Assembly: GCF_002929505.1 (NCBI RefSeq)
Contig: NZ_PJJL01000066.1
Span: 32,810 to 96,809, forward strand
Source of the DNA: Cryobacterium sp. Y57
GTDB taxonomy: Bacteria; Actinomycetota; Actinomycetes; Actinomycetales; Microbacteriaceae
Direction: 5' to 3'
Length of the DNA stretch: 64,000 nucleotides
Shown here: positions 9,200 through 17,605 of the stretch, one piece after another
Layout of the letters: each line of letters begins with the position of its first letter
Position numbering within the stretch: position 1 is the stretch's first letter
Program-made: the position numbers and the translations under genes
The notes under the pieces: generated by a model
Database searches by the model: none
The model's input: only the letters and a program-made list of their open reading frames with translations
Told to the model about the DNA's origin: nothing

Positions 9200-9242
9200 A
9201 CCGTCCCAGATGCGAACCATCCCCACTAAAGCGGGGGCGGTC

Positions 9243-9248
9243 TAGGTT
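9243..9248 (+). promoter_or_regulatory. -10 hexamer of the ABC-2 export operon
   Basis: TAGGTT lies exactly 6 nt before the GTG at 9255. There is no Shine-Dalgarno, so the transcript is probably leaderless. Confidence 0.5.
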
Positions 9249-9254
9249 AGAGCT

Positions 9255-10196
9255 GTGCCAGCGCCTGTCATCGCCGCCCAGAATCTCGTCAAGAGTTATC
9301 CGGTCAAAAACTCGAAGGAGTTCGTCGCCGTCGACGGCATTAGTTTTGAGGTCGCGCCGGGGGAGTCTTTCGGGCTGCTCGGCCCCAATGGCGCGGGCAA
9401 GTCCACGACGATGCGCATGATCGGCGCGGTCTCCACCCGAACGAGCGGTGACCTCGACGTGCTCGGCCTCGACCCGAACCGGTATGGTCCCGAGATTCGT
9501 TCGCAGCTCGGCGTCGTGCCGCAGGAGAACAACCTCGACATGGAACTGAAGGTGCGCGAGAACCTGCTGGTCTACGGCCGGTACTTCGGACTGCCACGCG
9601 CCCGCGTCGCCCGCCGCGCCGACGAACTGCTCGAATTCGCCCAGCTCGCCGACAAGGCCGGTGCCAAGGTCGATGATCTCTCTGGCGGTATGAAACGCCG
9701 CCTCACCATTGCCAGGGCGCTCATCAACGACCCGCGCATCCTGCTGCTCGACGAACCCACGACCGGCCTCGACCCGCAGGCGCGCCACATTCTGTGGGAC
9801 CGTCTGTTCCGCCTCAAGGAGCAGGGCACGACGCTGCTTCTCACCACCCATTACATGGACGAGGCTGAACAACTCTGCGACCGCCTCGTCGTGGTCGATC
9901 AGGGTCGTATCATGGCCGAGGGCTCCCCGGCCGACCTCATTCGCCGCTATTCGTCCCGTGAAGTACTCGAAGTGCGCTTCGGTTCTACCCAAAACGCTGA
10001 GGTCGCCGGTCGCATCCAGGGCTATGGTGAGCGAGTCGACGTGCTGCCCGACCGTATTTTGGTCTACAGCGACAGTGGCGAAAACGAATTAGAGCGGATG
10101 ACCGCTGCCGGCCTCCACCCGATCACCAGCCTCGTACGCCGCCCCAGCCTGGAAGACGTGTTCCTGAGGCTCACCGGCCGAAACCTGATCGAATGA
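9255..10196 (+). CDS. ABC-2 type transporter ATPase subunit (DrrA/NodI-like)
   Basis: ATPase of 313 residues energising an export system. Walker A is GPNGAGKST (about residue 40), the Q-loop VPQENN, the signature LSGGMKRRLTIARALI, Walker B LLLDEPTTGLDPQ and the switch histidine is in LLTTHYMDEAEQ. A C-terminal extension of about 90 residues is typical of DrrA/NodI ATPases that load substrate. The GTG start follows a -10 element by 6 nt. Its stop overlaps the ATG of the first permease (ATGA), giving a three-gene coupled operon. Substrate unknown (drug or glycolipid efflux are family roles). Confidence 0.9.
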   Translation: MPAPVIAAQNLVKSYPVKNSKEFVAVDGISFEVAPGESFGLLGPNGAGKSTTMRMIGAVSTRTSGDLDVLGLDPNRYGPEIRSQLGVVPQENNLDMELKVRENLLVYGRYFGLPRARVARRADELLEFAQLADKAGAKVDDLSGGMKRRLTIARALINDPRILLLDEPTTGLDPQARHILWDRLFRLKEQGTTLLLTTHYMDEAEQLCDRLVVVDQGRIMAEGSPADLIRRYSSREVLEVRFGSTQNAEVAGRIQGYGERVDVLPDRILVYSDSGENELERMTAAGLHPITSLVRRPSLEDVFLRLTGRNLIE

Positions 10197-11056
10197 GCAA
10201 TCAAACGGAAGGCATCAGCGACGGCAAGCGCGCAGAGACGCTCGCGGCGGCCGTTAAAGCCGCGGCGCGCACTCGGCGTTACGGCTCCTGGTATGTGGCC
10301 GAGCACCGGTTTCGGGTCATGCGGTCGTACGCCCAGACCGTGCTCTTCACCGCCGTCGGCAGCCCGTTCGTCTACCTCTACGCGATGGGCGTGGGCCTGG
10401 CCGGCCTCGTAGACGGCAATCTCGGGGATGACGCCGTCACCGGGGTGAGCTACCTTGCCTTTCTGGCGCCGGCGCTGCTTGCAAGCAGCGCGATCGCCGT
10501 AGCCACTGAGGAGTTCACGTACCCGATCATGCTCGGCTTCAGGTGGAACCCTACCTTTTTCGGTATGAATGCGAGCTCCATCCAGCCCGGCCAGATCATC
10601 AACGGCCTCGTCATATCGGTCGCGGCTCGCATGCTCGTCACCTGCACTATTTTCTACGTGTTCATGCTCGTCTTCAGTGCGGTGCCCGGAAGGTTCGGGT
10701 TCGTCGCCGCGCCGGTGGCGCTACTGACCGGGCTGGCCTTTGGCGTGCTCGTGATGGCCTACACGGCCACCCTGAAAGATGACACCGGGCAGCTAGTTAT
10801 GGTGGAACGCTTCGTGGTTCTACCGATGACTCTGTTTTCGGGCACGTTCTTCCCGCTCGACGTGCTGCCGCCGTACCTGCAGTGGATCGGCTGGATCTCG
10901 CCGCTCTGGCACGGCACGGAACTCTCTCGCGTCTTCGCCTACGGCCTGCCGGAGCCGATCTGGCTGAGCCTGGTGCACGTGCTCTATCTGGCCGCCCTGC
11001 TGGCCATCGGCTGGATCTGGGCCCGCCGCCTCGCGACCAGACGGTTGAACAAATGA
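10193..11056 (+). CDS. ABC-2 type transporter permease
   Basis: Membrane subunit of 287 residues with six predicted helices. A cytosolic N-terminus (about 45 residues, with RYGSWYVAEHRFRVM) precedes the first helix, and the final third has the ABC-2 signature region FSGTFFPLDVLPPYLQWIGWISPLWHGTEL. It overlaps the ATPase gene by 4 bases upstream and the second permease by 4 bases downstream. It is homologous in layout to the following permease, so the two probably form a heterodimeric channel. Confidence 0.85.
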   Translation: MSNQTEGISDGKRAETLAAAVKAAARTRRYGSWYVAEHRFRVMRSYAQTVLFTAVGSPFVYLYAMGVGLAGLVDGNLGDDAVTGVSYLAFLAPALLASSAIAVATEEFTYPIMLGFRWNPTFFGMNASSIQPGQIINGLVISVAARMLVTCTIFYVFMLVFSAVPGRFGFVAAPVALLTGLAFGVLVMAYTATLKDDTGQLVMVERFVVLPMTLFSGTFFPLDVLPPYLQWIGWISPLWHGTELSRVFAYGLPEPIWLSLVHVLYLAALLAIGWIWARRLATRRLNK

Positions 11057-11892
11057 CCGGGCCTCAGCTCTCCCCATCGACCGTAGCGGCATCCGCTGCC
11101 GCTCCGGACCGGTTTGGCAGTCTGTATGCCGGCAACGCGCGCAGTGTGATGGCGCGCGGGTGGCGGGCCACGCGCAGCACCAACTTGCTCGTGGTGCTCA
11201 GCGGATTCGTCGAGCCCATCTTCTATCTGTTGTCGATGGGCCTCGGCCTGGGAGCCCTGATCGGCCAGGTGCAGACCGCTGACGGCACTCAGATGTCCTA
11301 CGCGGCGTTCATCGCCCCGGCCCTGCTCGCCGTCGCCGCGATGAACGGCGCGATCTACGACTCGACCTGGAACGTGTTCTTCAAGATGCAGTTCGCCAAG
11401 CTCTACGAGGGCATGCTGTCCACATCGCTTGGCCCGCTGGACGTTGCGCTTGGCGAGATCTCGCTCGCCCTGCTGCGCGGGCTGCTCTACGCGACCGGAT
11501 TCCTGCTCGTGATGCAGGTGCTCGGGCTCAACCTGTCTTGGTGGGCGCTTCTGGCCTTGCCGGCGGTCGTGCTCATCGCGTTCGGCTTCGCGAGTATCGG
11601 GATGGCGGTGACGAGCTACATGAAGACCTTCCAGCAGATGGACTGGATCAACTTTGTACTGCTGCCGATGTTTTTGTTCTCGGCCACGTTCTACCCGCTC
11701 AGCGTCTACCCGCAGGGCGTCCAGTACGTGATCCAGGCGCTGCCGCTCTGGCACGGTGTCGACCTCGTACGTGGCCTGACCACCGGGCAGATCGAACCCG
11801 GAATGCTCTGGCACGTGCTGTACTACGCCGTGATGATCGTGATCGGCCTGGTCTTCACCACTCGCCGCCTCAAGGCCCTGTTCTTGAACTGA
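11053..11892 (+). CDS. ABC-2 type transporter permease (NodJ-like)
   Basis: Second membrane subunit, 279 residues, six predicted helices. SGFVEPIFYLLSMGLGLGALIG and FSATFYPLSVYPQGVQYVIQALPLWHGVDLVRGL are characteristic of NodJ/DrrB-type permeases. The ATG at 11053 overlaps the TGA of the preceding permease. In-frame codons further upstream lie inside that gene and lack permease features. A strong hairpin follows the stop and separates this operon from the convergent MFS gene. Confidence 0.85.
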   Translation: MTGPQLSPSTVAASAAAPDRFGSLYAGNARSVMARGWRATRSTNLLVVLSGFVEPIFYLLSMGLGLGALIGQVQTADGTQMSYAAFIAPALLAVAAMNGAIYDSTWNVFFKMQFAKLYEGMLSTSLGPLDVALGEISLALLRGLLYATGFLLVMQVLGLNLSWWALLALPAVVLIAFGFASIGMAVTSYMKTFQQMDWINFVLLPMFLFSATFYPLSVYPQGVQYVIQALPLWHGVDLVRGLTTGQIEPGMLWHVLYYAVMIVIGLVFTTRRLKALFLN

Positions 11893-11898
11893 AGAAAC

Positions 11899-11933
11899 GC
11901 ACCCCCCTCCTCGCAATCGCGAGAGGGGGGTGC
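11899..11933. terminator. Bidirectional terminator between convergent genes
   Basis: A hairpin with arms 11899-11914 and 11919-11933 (one bulged C, AATC loop) lies in the 61-base gap between the ABC-2 operon and the MFS gene. It has no long T-tract on either side but a very stable stem. Confidence 0.65.
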
Positions 11934-11953
11934 GGATGCTGTGCGGCGACAGC

Positions 11954-13306
11954 CTAGCGGTGCAGGTCGAGGTCCTTCGTTTCGCGGCTCAACAGGAGCG
12001 CGATCAGGGTGATGACCGCCATGACCGAGAGGTAGATGCCAACCCAGAACGGGCTTCCCTCGCCGACGGTCCACAACCAGATGGCAATGAATGGGGCGAC
12101 GGCTGCGCCGAGAATTGAACTCATGTTGTAGGCGAAGGCTGAGCCGGTGTAGCGCACGCTGGTCGGGAACAGCTCGGGCAAAAGCGCGCCCATCGGGCCG
12201 AAGGTCATGCCCATGAGCGAGAAGCCGACGATGAGGAACAGTAGCACGCCGGGAAAGCCCGCGCCGAGCAGTGGTACGAACAATAGGCCGAACACGATGA
12301 TGAACAACGTCACGATGATGAGCGCCTTACGTCGTCCGTGCTTGTCCGCCCAGGGTCCAGAGGCCAGCGTGAAGATTCCGAAGAACACCACGCCGAGAAT
12401 CATCATGAGAATGAAGTTGTTATAGCTGAAGCCCAGGCCGGGAACCGGGGCATCCGTTGCGGCCCGGCCGTAGCCGAGCGTGAACGTGGTCATCAGGTAG
12501 AACAATACGTAGGTCGCGAGCATGATGAACGTGCCGAGGATCAGTTCGCGCCAGTTGGACTTGAACACCGCCGCGAGCGGTAGCTTCTCGACCCGGTCGG
12601 CCTTGACGACCTTGGTGAAGACTTCGCTCTCCACCAAGCGCAGACGTACCCAGAGTCCGATGATGACCATCACGGCCGAGAACAGGAACGGGATGCGCCA
12701 GGCCCAATCGAGGAATGCCTCGGACGGACGGGTCGGGTCGGTTGACGGCAACGCGAGGGCAAGGCCAAGAAACAGGCCGTTGGCGATGATGAAGCCGAGC
12801 GGCGCGCCGACCTGCGGGAAGGTGCCGTACCAGGCGCGCTTGCCTGCGGGGGCGTTCTCGGTCGCGACGAGTGCTGCGCCGCTCCACTCGCCGCCGAGGG
12901 CGAAGCCCTGGGCGAGTCGCAGGATGACGAGCATGAACGGCGCCCACCAGCCGATCATGTCGTAGGTCGGCAGCAGGCCGATCAGAAAGGTCGCGATGCC
13001 CATCGTGAGCAACGCGCCGACCAGGGTGGCCTTGCGTCCTTTACGGTCGCCGAAGTGACCGAAGAACAGCGCCCCGATCGGGCGGGCGACCATGGCGGCA
13101 CCGAACACGGCGAAAGAGGCGAGCAGCGCGGTGGTCTCGTTGCCCGTCGGAAAGAACAGGTGCGGGAAAACGAGCACGGCCGCGGTCGCGTAGACGTAGA
13201 AATCATAGAACTCGATGGTCGTGCCGATGAGGCTCGCCATGATGACGCGGCTCTTCGGGTTGAGAGGCGTGGTCGGCGTCGAAACTGACGCTGTGGATGT
13301 TGACAT
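11954..13306 (-). CDS. MFS transporter, metabolite:H+ symporter (MHS) family
   Basis: Twelve-helix permease of 450 residues related to the ProP/ShiA/KgtP proton symporters for osmolytes or organic acids. The N-terminus has the MHS hallmark SLIGTTIEFYDFYVYATAA. The first cytosolic loop reads GHFGDRKGRKATL, and its counterpart between helices 8 and 9 is GPWADKHGRRKALI. ATG 13306 is chosen because the family starts here; upstream in-frame sequence up to 13516 has no homology features. Transcription ends against the ABC-2 operon. The substrate cannot be specified. Confidence 0.88.
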   Translation of the reverse strand: MSTSTASVSTPTTPLNPKSRVIMASLIGTTIEFYDFYVYATAAVLVFPHLFFPTGNETTALLASFAVFGAAMVARPIGALFFGHFGDRKGRKATLVGALLTMGIATFLIGLLPTYDMIGWWAPFMLVILRLAQGFALGGEWSGAALVATENAPAGKRAWYGTFPQVGAPLGFIIANGLFLGLALALPSTDPTRPSEAFLDWAWRIPFLFSAVMVIIGLWVRLRLVESEVFTKVVKADRVEKLPLAAVFKSNWRELILGTFIMLATYVLFYLMTTFTLGYGRAATDAPVPGLGFSYNNFILMMILGVVFFGIFTLASGPWADKHGRRKALIIVTLFIIVFGLLFVPLLGAGFPGVLLFLIVGFSLMGMTFGPMGALLPELFPTSVRYTGSAFAYNMSSILGAAVAPFIAIWLWTVGEGSPFWVGIYLSVMAVITLIALLLSRETKDLDLHR

Positions 13307-13458
13307 GGGGGTGAAACGCTCCGGAAGGTGGCTGGGCGCCGACGAAACCCGCAAGTCGATCTGACTTCCCGCGGAAGCGTTTACGCACGAATAGTGGTGT
13401 GACCTCGTGTAGAGGTCACACCGTAGTTTACCCCGGGGGCTATCGGCTCGAAGTCCGG

Positions 13459-13815
13459 TTACTTCCAGAGCACCGCGATCACGACGTTGGCGAAGGTCAG
13501 GGCGCCGATGGCCCACAGTACGAGGGACGACACGGTCGGCTTCTTGCGATTCACGATCACGAGCACGGTGATAACGATGAGCACCAGAAGCTTGATGCCG
13601 ATTTTGGTGTTGTCGATGTGGCCGAGCGAGCCCATCTCGATGACGCCGACGAGCAGCAAACCGGTGACCAGTTGGGTCAATGCACCGTGGAACATCGCGG
13701 TGACAATGGTGCCCTTGCCGGCAATGATCGGCTTGATCTGCACGAGGAAGCCACCAAGTAGTGAGGCCAAACCGACGAAGTGCAAAATGAGCAGAATGTT
13801 GCGTAGAAGGTCCAT
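13459..13815 (-). CDS. Four-helix integral membrane protein downstream of the riboflavin operon
   Basis: Small membrane protein of 118 residues with four hydrophobic segments (about 5-27, 40-62, 72-88, 95-116). Conserved-looking features are LHFVGLASLLGGF near the start and NRKKP in the last loop. I do not recognise a characterised family. It lies 33 bases after ribH on the same strand but has its own -10 (TAAGCT, 6 nt before the ATG), so it may be transcribed both alone and by read-through from the rib operon. A role in flavin transport would be speculation. Confidence 0.7.
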   Translation of the reverse strand: MDLLRNILLILHFVGLASLLGGFLVQIKPIIAGKGTIVTAMFHGALTQLVTGLLLVGVIEMGSLGHIDNTKIGIKLLVLIVITVLVIVNRKKPTVSSLVLWAIGALTFANVVIAVLWK

Positions 13816-13821
13816 GCGTTC

Positions 13822-13827
13822 AGCTTA
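13822..13827 (-). promoter_or_regulatory. -10 hexamer of the four-helix membrane protein gene
   Basis: TAAGCT on the minus strand sits exactly 6 nt before the ATG at 13815, inside the short gap after ribH. It gives the gene an internal leaderless-type promoter. Confidence 0.5.
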
Positions 13828-13848
13828 AGCAGTCAAACGCGCCCCCAA

Positions 13849-14325
13849 TTACCCAATGTGCTCGCGTAGCTCCCGCAGCACCAGTGCGGTCGCCAGAGCG
13901 GCGGATGCCGCCTCCGCACCCTTGTCTTCCTTCGAACCGGGTAGTCCGGCCCGGTCGAGGCCCTGTTGCTCATCGTCCAGGGTCAGCACCCCAAAGCCAA
14001 CCGGTTTACCGGCGTCGAGCGCGACGCGGGTGAGGCCATCCGTTGCCGCATTCGACACGAAGTCGAAGTGGGGAGTGCCGCCGCGAATGATCACACCGAG
14101 GGCGATGACAGCATCGGCACCGCTGTCCAGGGCGACCTTGCAAGTGACGGGCAGCTCGAAGCTGCCCGGTACCCGCACGAGCGAGAACTCGGCGTTGCTC
14201 GCTTCGAGTACCCGGATGGCACCGGCGATGAGACCGTCGGTGATCACGTCGTGCCAAAGACCTGCCACGATGACCAACCGCAGGCCTGCCGCGTCAACCG
14301 AGATTGTGGGTCCTGTTCCAGCCAT
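13849..14325 (-). CDS. ribH: 6,7-dimethyl-8-ribityllumazine synthase
   Basis: Lumazine synthase of 158 residues, condensing 5-amino-6-ribitylamino-uracil with dihydroxybutanone phosphate. Family motifs are WHDVITDGLIAGA (near residue 25), VPGSFELP, and VIALGVIIRGGTPHFDFVS with the catalytic histidine. Length is normal for the subunit of the icosahedral or pentameric enzyme. The ATG overlaps the ribBA stop by one base. It is the last biosynthetic gene of the ribD-ribE-ribBA-ribH operon. Confidence 0.95.
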   Translation of the reverse strand: MAGTGPTISVDAAGLRLVIVAGLWHDVITDGLIAGAIRVLEASNAEFSLVRVPGSFELPVTCKVALDSGADAVIALGVIIRGGTPHFDFVSNAATDGLTRVALDAGKPVGFGVLTLDDEQQGLDRAGLPGSKEDKGAEAASAALATALVLRELREHIG

Positions 14326-15584
14326 TAGGCGATTCCATTCATAATTTCGATGTTGGAGATATGGTGCCCCATACGGTCACGTTTGGTCGCAACGTACTTT
14401 TCGTTGAACTCCCCGATGCCGACGATAAGCGGGACACGCTCGGTCACGGCGATGCCGTGCAGCTCGAGCTGGCGCACTTTTTCGGGATTGTTGGTCAGCA
14501 GCCGCACCTCGTGCAATCCCAGATCGTGCAGAATGCCCGTGGCCGCGCCGTAGTCGCGGCTGTCACCGGGCAGACCCAGCGCCAGGTTGGCATCAAGGGT
14601 GTCCAGGCCGTCTTCCTGCAGTGCATAGGCCCGCAGCTTGTTGATGAGGCCGATGCCGCGCCCTTCCTGGCCGCGCAGGTAGACGACCACGCCGCCTTCC
14701 GCCTGGATGATGTCGAGCGAAGCGCTCAGCTGCGGTCCGCACTCACACTTGAGCGAGCCGAACGCTTCGCCGGTGAGGCACTCGGAGTGCACCCGCACGA
14801 TGGCGCCGTCGACCGGCGTGCCCGCCACGAGAGCGACATGGTCGGCACCGGTCGAGCGGTCCCGGTAGGCGCGGATCCGGAAAGTTCCGTGCCGGGTGGG
14901 CACCGTGGTCTCCACCTCGAAGTCGACCCGTGGCGCCTTGGTGAGCGGGGAGATTGTCGATAGGGGTTCATCCGGGTGAAACTCATTGACGTAGCTGATC
15001 AGGTCTTTGATCGTGATGACGAGCAGGCCCTCGCGCTCACCGAGTTCGAGCAGGCCGGGGAGGCGCATCATCTCACCGTCTTCGCCGACGATCTCAGCGA
15101 TGGCCGCGACTGGAACCAGACCGGCGAGTTTCATCAGATCGACACCGGCTTCGGTATGGCCGCCACGCTCCCTCACGCCGCCGTCTCTGGCGCGCAGGGG
15201 CAGGATGTGGCCGGGGCGGTGCAGGCTCGCCGGTACCGACGCGGGGTCGGCGAGCACACGCAGGGTGTGGGCTCGGTCGGCGGCGCTGATCCCGGTCGAC
15301 AGTCGGTCGGCGGCGTCGACGCTTACCGTGTAATTGGTGCCGAGCGGGTCTTCGTTGTTCACGACCATCACCGGCAGATCGAGCTGGTCGGCGAGCTCGT
15401 TGGTCATCGGAGCACAGATGAAACCGGAGGAGTAGCGCACGGTCCAGGCGATCCATTCCTGGGTGGCGAGCTGGGCCGAGATGATGACGTCGCCCTCGTT
15501 TTCGCGGCCTTCGTCGTCGGCGACGATGACCGGTCGACCGAGGCGAAGGGCGTCCAGTGCGGCAGGAATGTCGGCGAGGTTCAT
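14325..15584 (-). CDS. ribBA: Bifunctional 3,4-dihydroxy-2-butanone-4-phosphate synthase / GTP cyclohydrolase II
   Basis: Fusion of 419 residues supplying both riboflavin precursors. The N-terminal DHBP synthase (about 1-205) has the acidic metal loop DDEGRENEGD and HTEAGVDLMKLAG. The C-terminal GTP cyclohydrolase II (about 210-419) has the zinc cysteines in HSECLTGEAFGSLKCECG, then GQEGRGIGLINKLRAY and LLTNNPEKVRQL. All catalytic signatures are intact, so both activities are expected. It overlaps ribE upstream by four bases and ribH by one, implying tight coupling. Confidence 0.96.
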   Translation of the reverse strand: MNLADIPAALDALRLGRPVIVADDEGRENEGDVIISAQLATQEWIAWTVRYSSGFICAPMTNELADQLDLPVMVVNNEDPLGTNYTVSVDAADRLSTGISAADRAHTLRVLADPASVPASLHRPGHILPLRARDGGVRERGGHTEAGVDLMKLAGLVPVAAIAEIVGEDGEMMRLPGLLELGEREGLLVITIKDLISYVNEFHPDEPLSTISPLTKAPRVDFEVETTVPTRHGTFRIRAYRDRSTGADHVALVAGTPVDGAIVRVHSECLTGEAFGSLKCECGPQLSASLDIIQAEGGVVVYLRGQEGRGIGLINKLRAYALQEDGLDTLDANLALGLPGDSRDYGAATGILHDLGLHEVRLLTNNPEKVRQLELHGIAVTERVPLIVGIGEFNEKYVATKRDRMGHHISNIEIMNGIA

Positions 15585-16240
15585 GATGCGCTCCTTGGTG
15601 CGGTTGCGTGCTGGGGTTCTGGGGTTTTTGCGGCGGCGCTGAGGGCCAGCATCCGCTCAACGTGGCGGGCCAGAATGTCGGTCTCGATGTTGACGAGGTC
15701 GCCGACCCGGCGCTCGCCAAGCGTTGTGGCGGCGAGGGTTTCGGGTATGAGGGACACCTCGAACCACTGGGTCGCGTCGGTGGCCGGGCTGATGTTGCTC
15801 ACCGTTAGGGAGACGCCGTCGATTGCGATCGAGCCCTTGTCGACGACGAGCTTGGCAAGCTGGGGGAAGAGGCTGAATCGCAGCACCCGCCAGGCTTCGC
15901 CCGGCGTGACGGCGAGCACGGTGCTCGTGCCGTCGATGTGGCCCTGCACGATGTGGCCGCCAAGGCGCCCGCCGACGAGCGCTGCACGTTCGAGGTTGAC
16001 CGGAGAACCGACGCGGGCCTCGGACAGTGTCGACATGTGCAGGGTCTGCGCCATCACGTCGGCGGTGAAAGTCGAGGCGGTGCGCTCGACCACGGTGAGG
16101 CAGACTCCCGAGACAGCGATCGAGTCGCCGTGACCGGCACCATCGACAACGAGCGGGCCGTGGATGGTGAAGCGGGCAGCATCCACTGTGGTCTCGATGC
16201 GCTCGATCTGGCCGAGTTCCTCGATTATTCCGGTGAACAT
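15581..16240 (-). CDS. ribE: Riboflavin synthase, alpha subunit
   Basis: Riboflavin synthase of 219 residues, dismutating two lumazines to riboflavin. It contains the typical internal duplication: the N-terminal barrel begins MFTGIIEELG with GDSIAVSGVCLTV, and the second barrel has GSIAIDGVSLTV. The start at 16240 is the invariant MFTGI methionine; same-frame upstream codons lie antisense-like within ribD and are not used. It lies 8 bases after ribD and overlaps ribBA by four. The Pro/Ala-rich tail after residue 205 is not part of the fold. Confidence 0.95.
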   Translation of the reverse strand: MFTGIIEELGQIERIETTVDAARFTIHGPLVVDGAGHGDSIAVSGVCLTVVERTASTFTADVMAQTLHMSTLSEARVGSPVNLERAALVGGRLGGHIVQGHIDGTSTVLAVTPGEAWRVLRFSLFPQLAKLVVDKGSIAIDGVSLTVSNISPATDATQWFEVSLIPETLAATTLGERRVGDLVNIETDILARHVERMLALSAAAKTPEPQHATAPRSAS

Positions 16241-16248
16241 GGGGTTCC

Positions 16249-17292
16249 TTAGGTAGTGAGGGGTCTGGCGACGATGAGAACATCGTCGCCAATCCGGTTG
16301 AGGGAATGGATGGAGAGGCGACGCTGCTCGCCGATGGTGGTCACGCCGAAGTCGCCGAGAGCCAGCCGGGGACCACCGAGGAGCGTTGGTGCGAGGTAGA
16401 CGAGGTACTCGTCGACCAGCCCGGCGGCGACGAACGCGCTCGCCACGGTGGGCCCGCCCTCGATGAACACGGTGCGCACGGCGCGCTGGTGTAGGTCGGC
16501 CACCAGGCTTGGCAGGTCGAGGCCGTCGAAAAATAGTGGCGCGTGCGGGTGTGCGTAGACCGCAGCGGATGCCGGCAGCGCTCGGCGGCCGACGACCACG
16601 GGAATGGGCTGGCGGGCGAGGAGGTCGCCAGAGGGGTCGCGGGCGGTCAGCGCCGGGTCGTCGGCGAGCACGGTGCCGGTGCCGACCAGGATCGTGCCGC
16701 TGGCGGCGCGACGCCGGTGCACGTCGAGCCGCGCTGCCGCTCCCGTGATCCACCGGCTGGAGCCGTCGGCAGCCGCCGCGCGACCGTCGAGGCTGGAGGC
16801 CCACTTCAGCGTGATGAAGGGCCGGCCGAGGCGGGCGGCGACAAGCCAGTCGCCGAGAAAGGCCTCCCCGTCAGTGGCGAGCAGGCCGCCCTCTACCTCG
16901 ATGCCGGCCGCGCGCAGCCGAGTAGCACCGCCGCAGGAGTGCGCGCCCGGGTCGGTGACGGAATAGACGACGCGGTCGACGCCGGCGTCGATCAGAGCGA
17001 GCGCGCACGGACCGGTACGGCCGACATGATTGCACGGTTCGAGTGTAACGACGACGGTGCTGCCGCGGGACAGGCCGGGGGCGAGGTGGGAGAGCGCGTC
17101 GACCTCAGCGTGCTGGCTGCCGGCACCGCGATGCCAGCCCTCGGCGAGGGTCTCGCCGTTGGCGTTCAGGATGACGCAGCCGACCCGTGGGTTCACGCCG
17201 GTGGCCGGACCGCGGGCGGCGAGTTCCAGGGCGCGGCGCAGTGCGGTCGCCAGGGCAGGGCTATCCAGGCCGACTGCCGCGTTGTTGGTCAT
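16249..17292 (-). CDS. ribD: Bifunctional diaminohydroxyphosphoribosylaminopyrimidine deaminase / 5-amino-6-(5-phosphoribosylamino)uracil reductase
   Basis: RibD of 347 residues. The N-terminal zinc deaminase has VGCVILN, the HAE motif in GSQHAEVDAL, and the paired cysteines in LEPCNHVGRTGPC. The C-terminal NADPH reductase starts near residue 150 (GRPFITLKWASSLDGR) and carries IFVEGG-like EGGPTVASAF. The ATG at 17292 has GAGGG just upstream. The gene is first in the rib operon and is preceded by an FMN riboswitch, so it is expected to be shut off by FMN. In-frame sequence before 17292 belongs to the riboswitch leader. Confidence 0.95.
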   Translation of the reverse strand: MTNNAAVGLDSPALATALRRALELAARGPATGVNPRVGCVILNANGETLAEGWHRGAGSQHAEVDALSHLAPGLSRGSTVVVTLEPCNHVGRTGPCALALIDAGVDRVVYSVTDPGAHSCGGATRLRAAGIEVEGGLLATDGEAFLGDWLVAARLGRPFITLKWASSLDGRAAAADGSSRWITGAAARLDVHRRRAASGTILVGTGTVLADDPALTARDPSGDLLARQPIPVVVGRRALPASAAVYAHPHAPLFFDGLDLPSLVADLHQRAVRTVFIEGGPTVASAFVAAGLVDEYLVYLAPTLLGGPRLALGDFGVTTIGEQRRLSIHSLNRIGDDVLIVARPLTT

Positions 17293-17353
17293 CCCGCCCT
17301 CATCCGTATCGGACGAGCTCCGGGGGTATGGGATGTGCAGCGTGCACAAACCC

Positions 17354-17379
17354 GTCGGTCGACCATAGGGGCCGACCAA
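17354..17379 (-). promoter_or_regulatory. Expression-platform hairpin between FMN aptamer and ribD
   Basis: On the minus strand GTTGGTCG pairs with CGACCGAC over 8 bp (one G-T) across a 10-nt loop, immediately 3' of the aptamer. It has no T-tract, so it may work with the overlapping GTGCAGCGTGCAC palindrome (17335-17347), either by Rho or by controlling access to the ribD start. Confidence 0.5.
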
Positions 17380-17387
17380 CTCGTGCG

Positions 17388-17515
17388 CCTCCCGTCCGGA
17401 CTTTGACCGTCGGTGCTGGAGTTTCACCAGCTCAACCGCTCGTCCCTCGATGGTGCTGGGGGACTAACGGGTCGCGGACTTTAACCGCCGGTTCGGAATT
17501 ACACCGACCCCGGAG
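17388..17515 (-). ncRNA. FMN riboswitch (RFN element) controlling the rib operon
   Basis: Reading the minus strand, the leader contains both conserved RFN arms: CCGGCGGTTAAAGTCCGCGA in the first half and GACGGTCAAAGTCCGGA in the second. GTAATTCCGAA and GGTGAAACTCC stand where the aptamer has its AATTCC/GAAATTCC elements. The order and spacing match the FMN aptamer. It ends about 95 bases before the ribD start. Confidence 0.93.
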
Positions 17516-17605
17516 CACGTGTATTGCAAGTTCTTCTTCTAGTTATAGTGCAACAGCCTGCGTGGCGTGTTATTCCCGGCGACAAGCGCTGTCATGGCAA
17601 CGACG

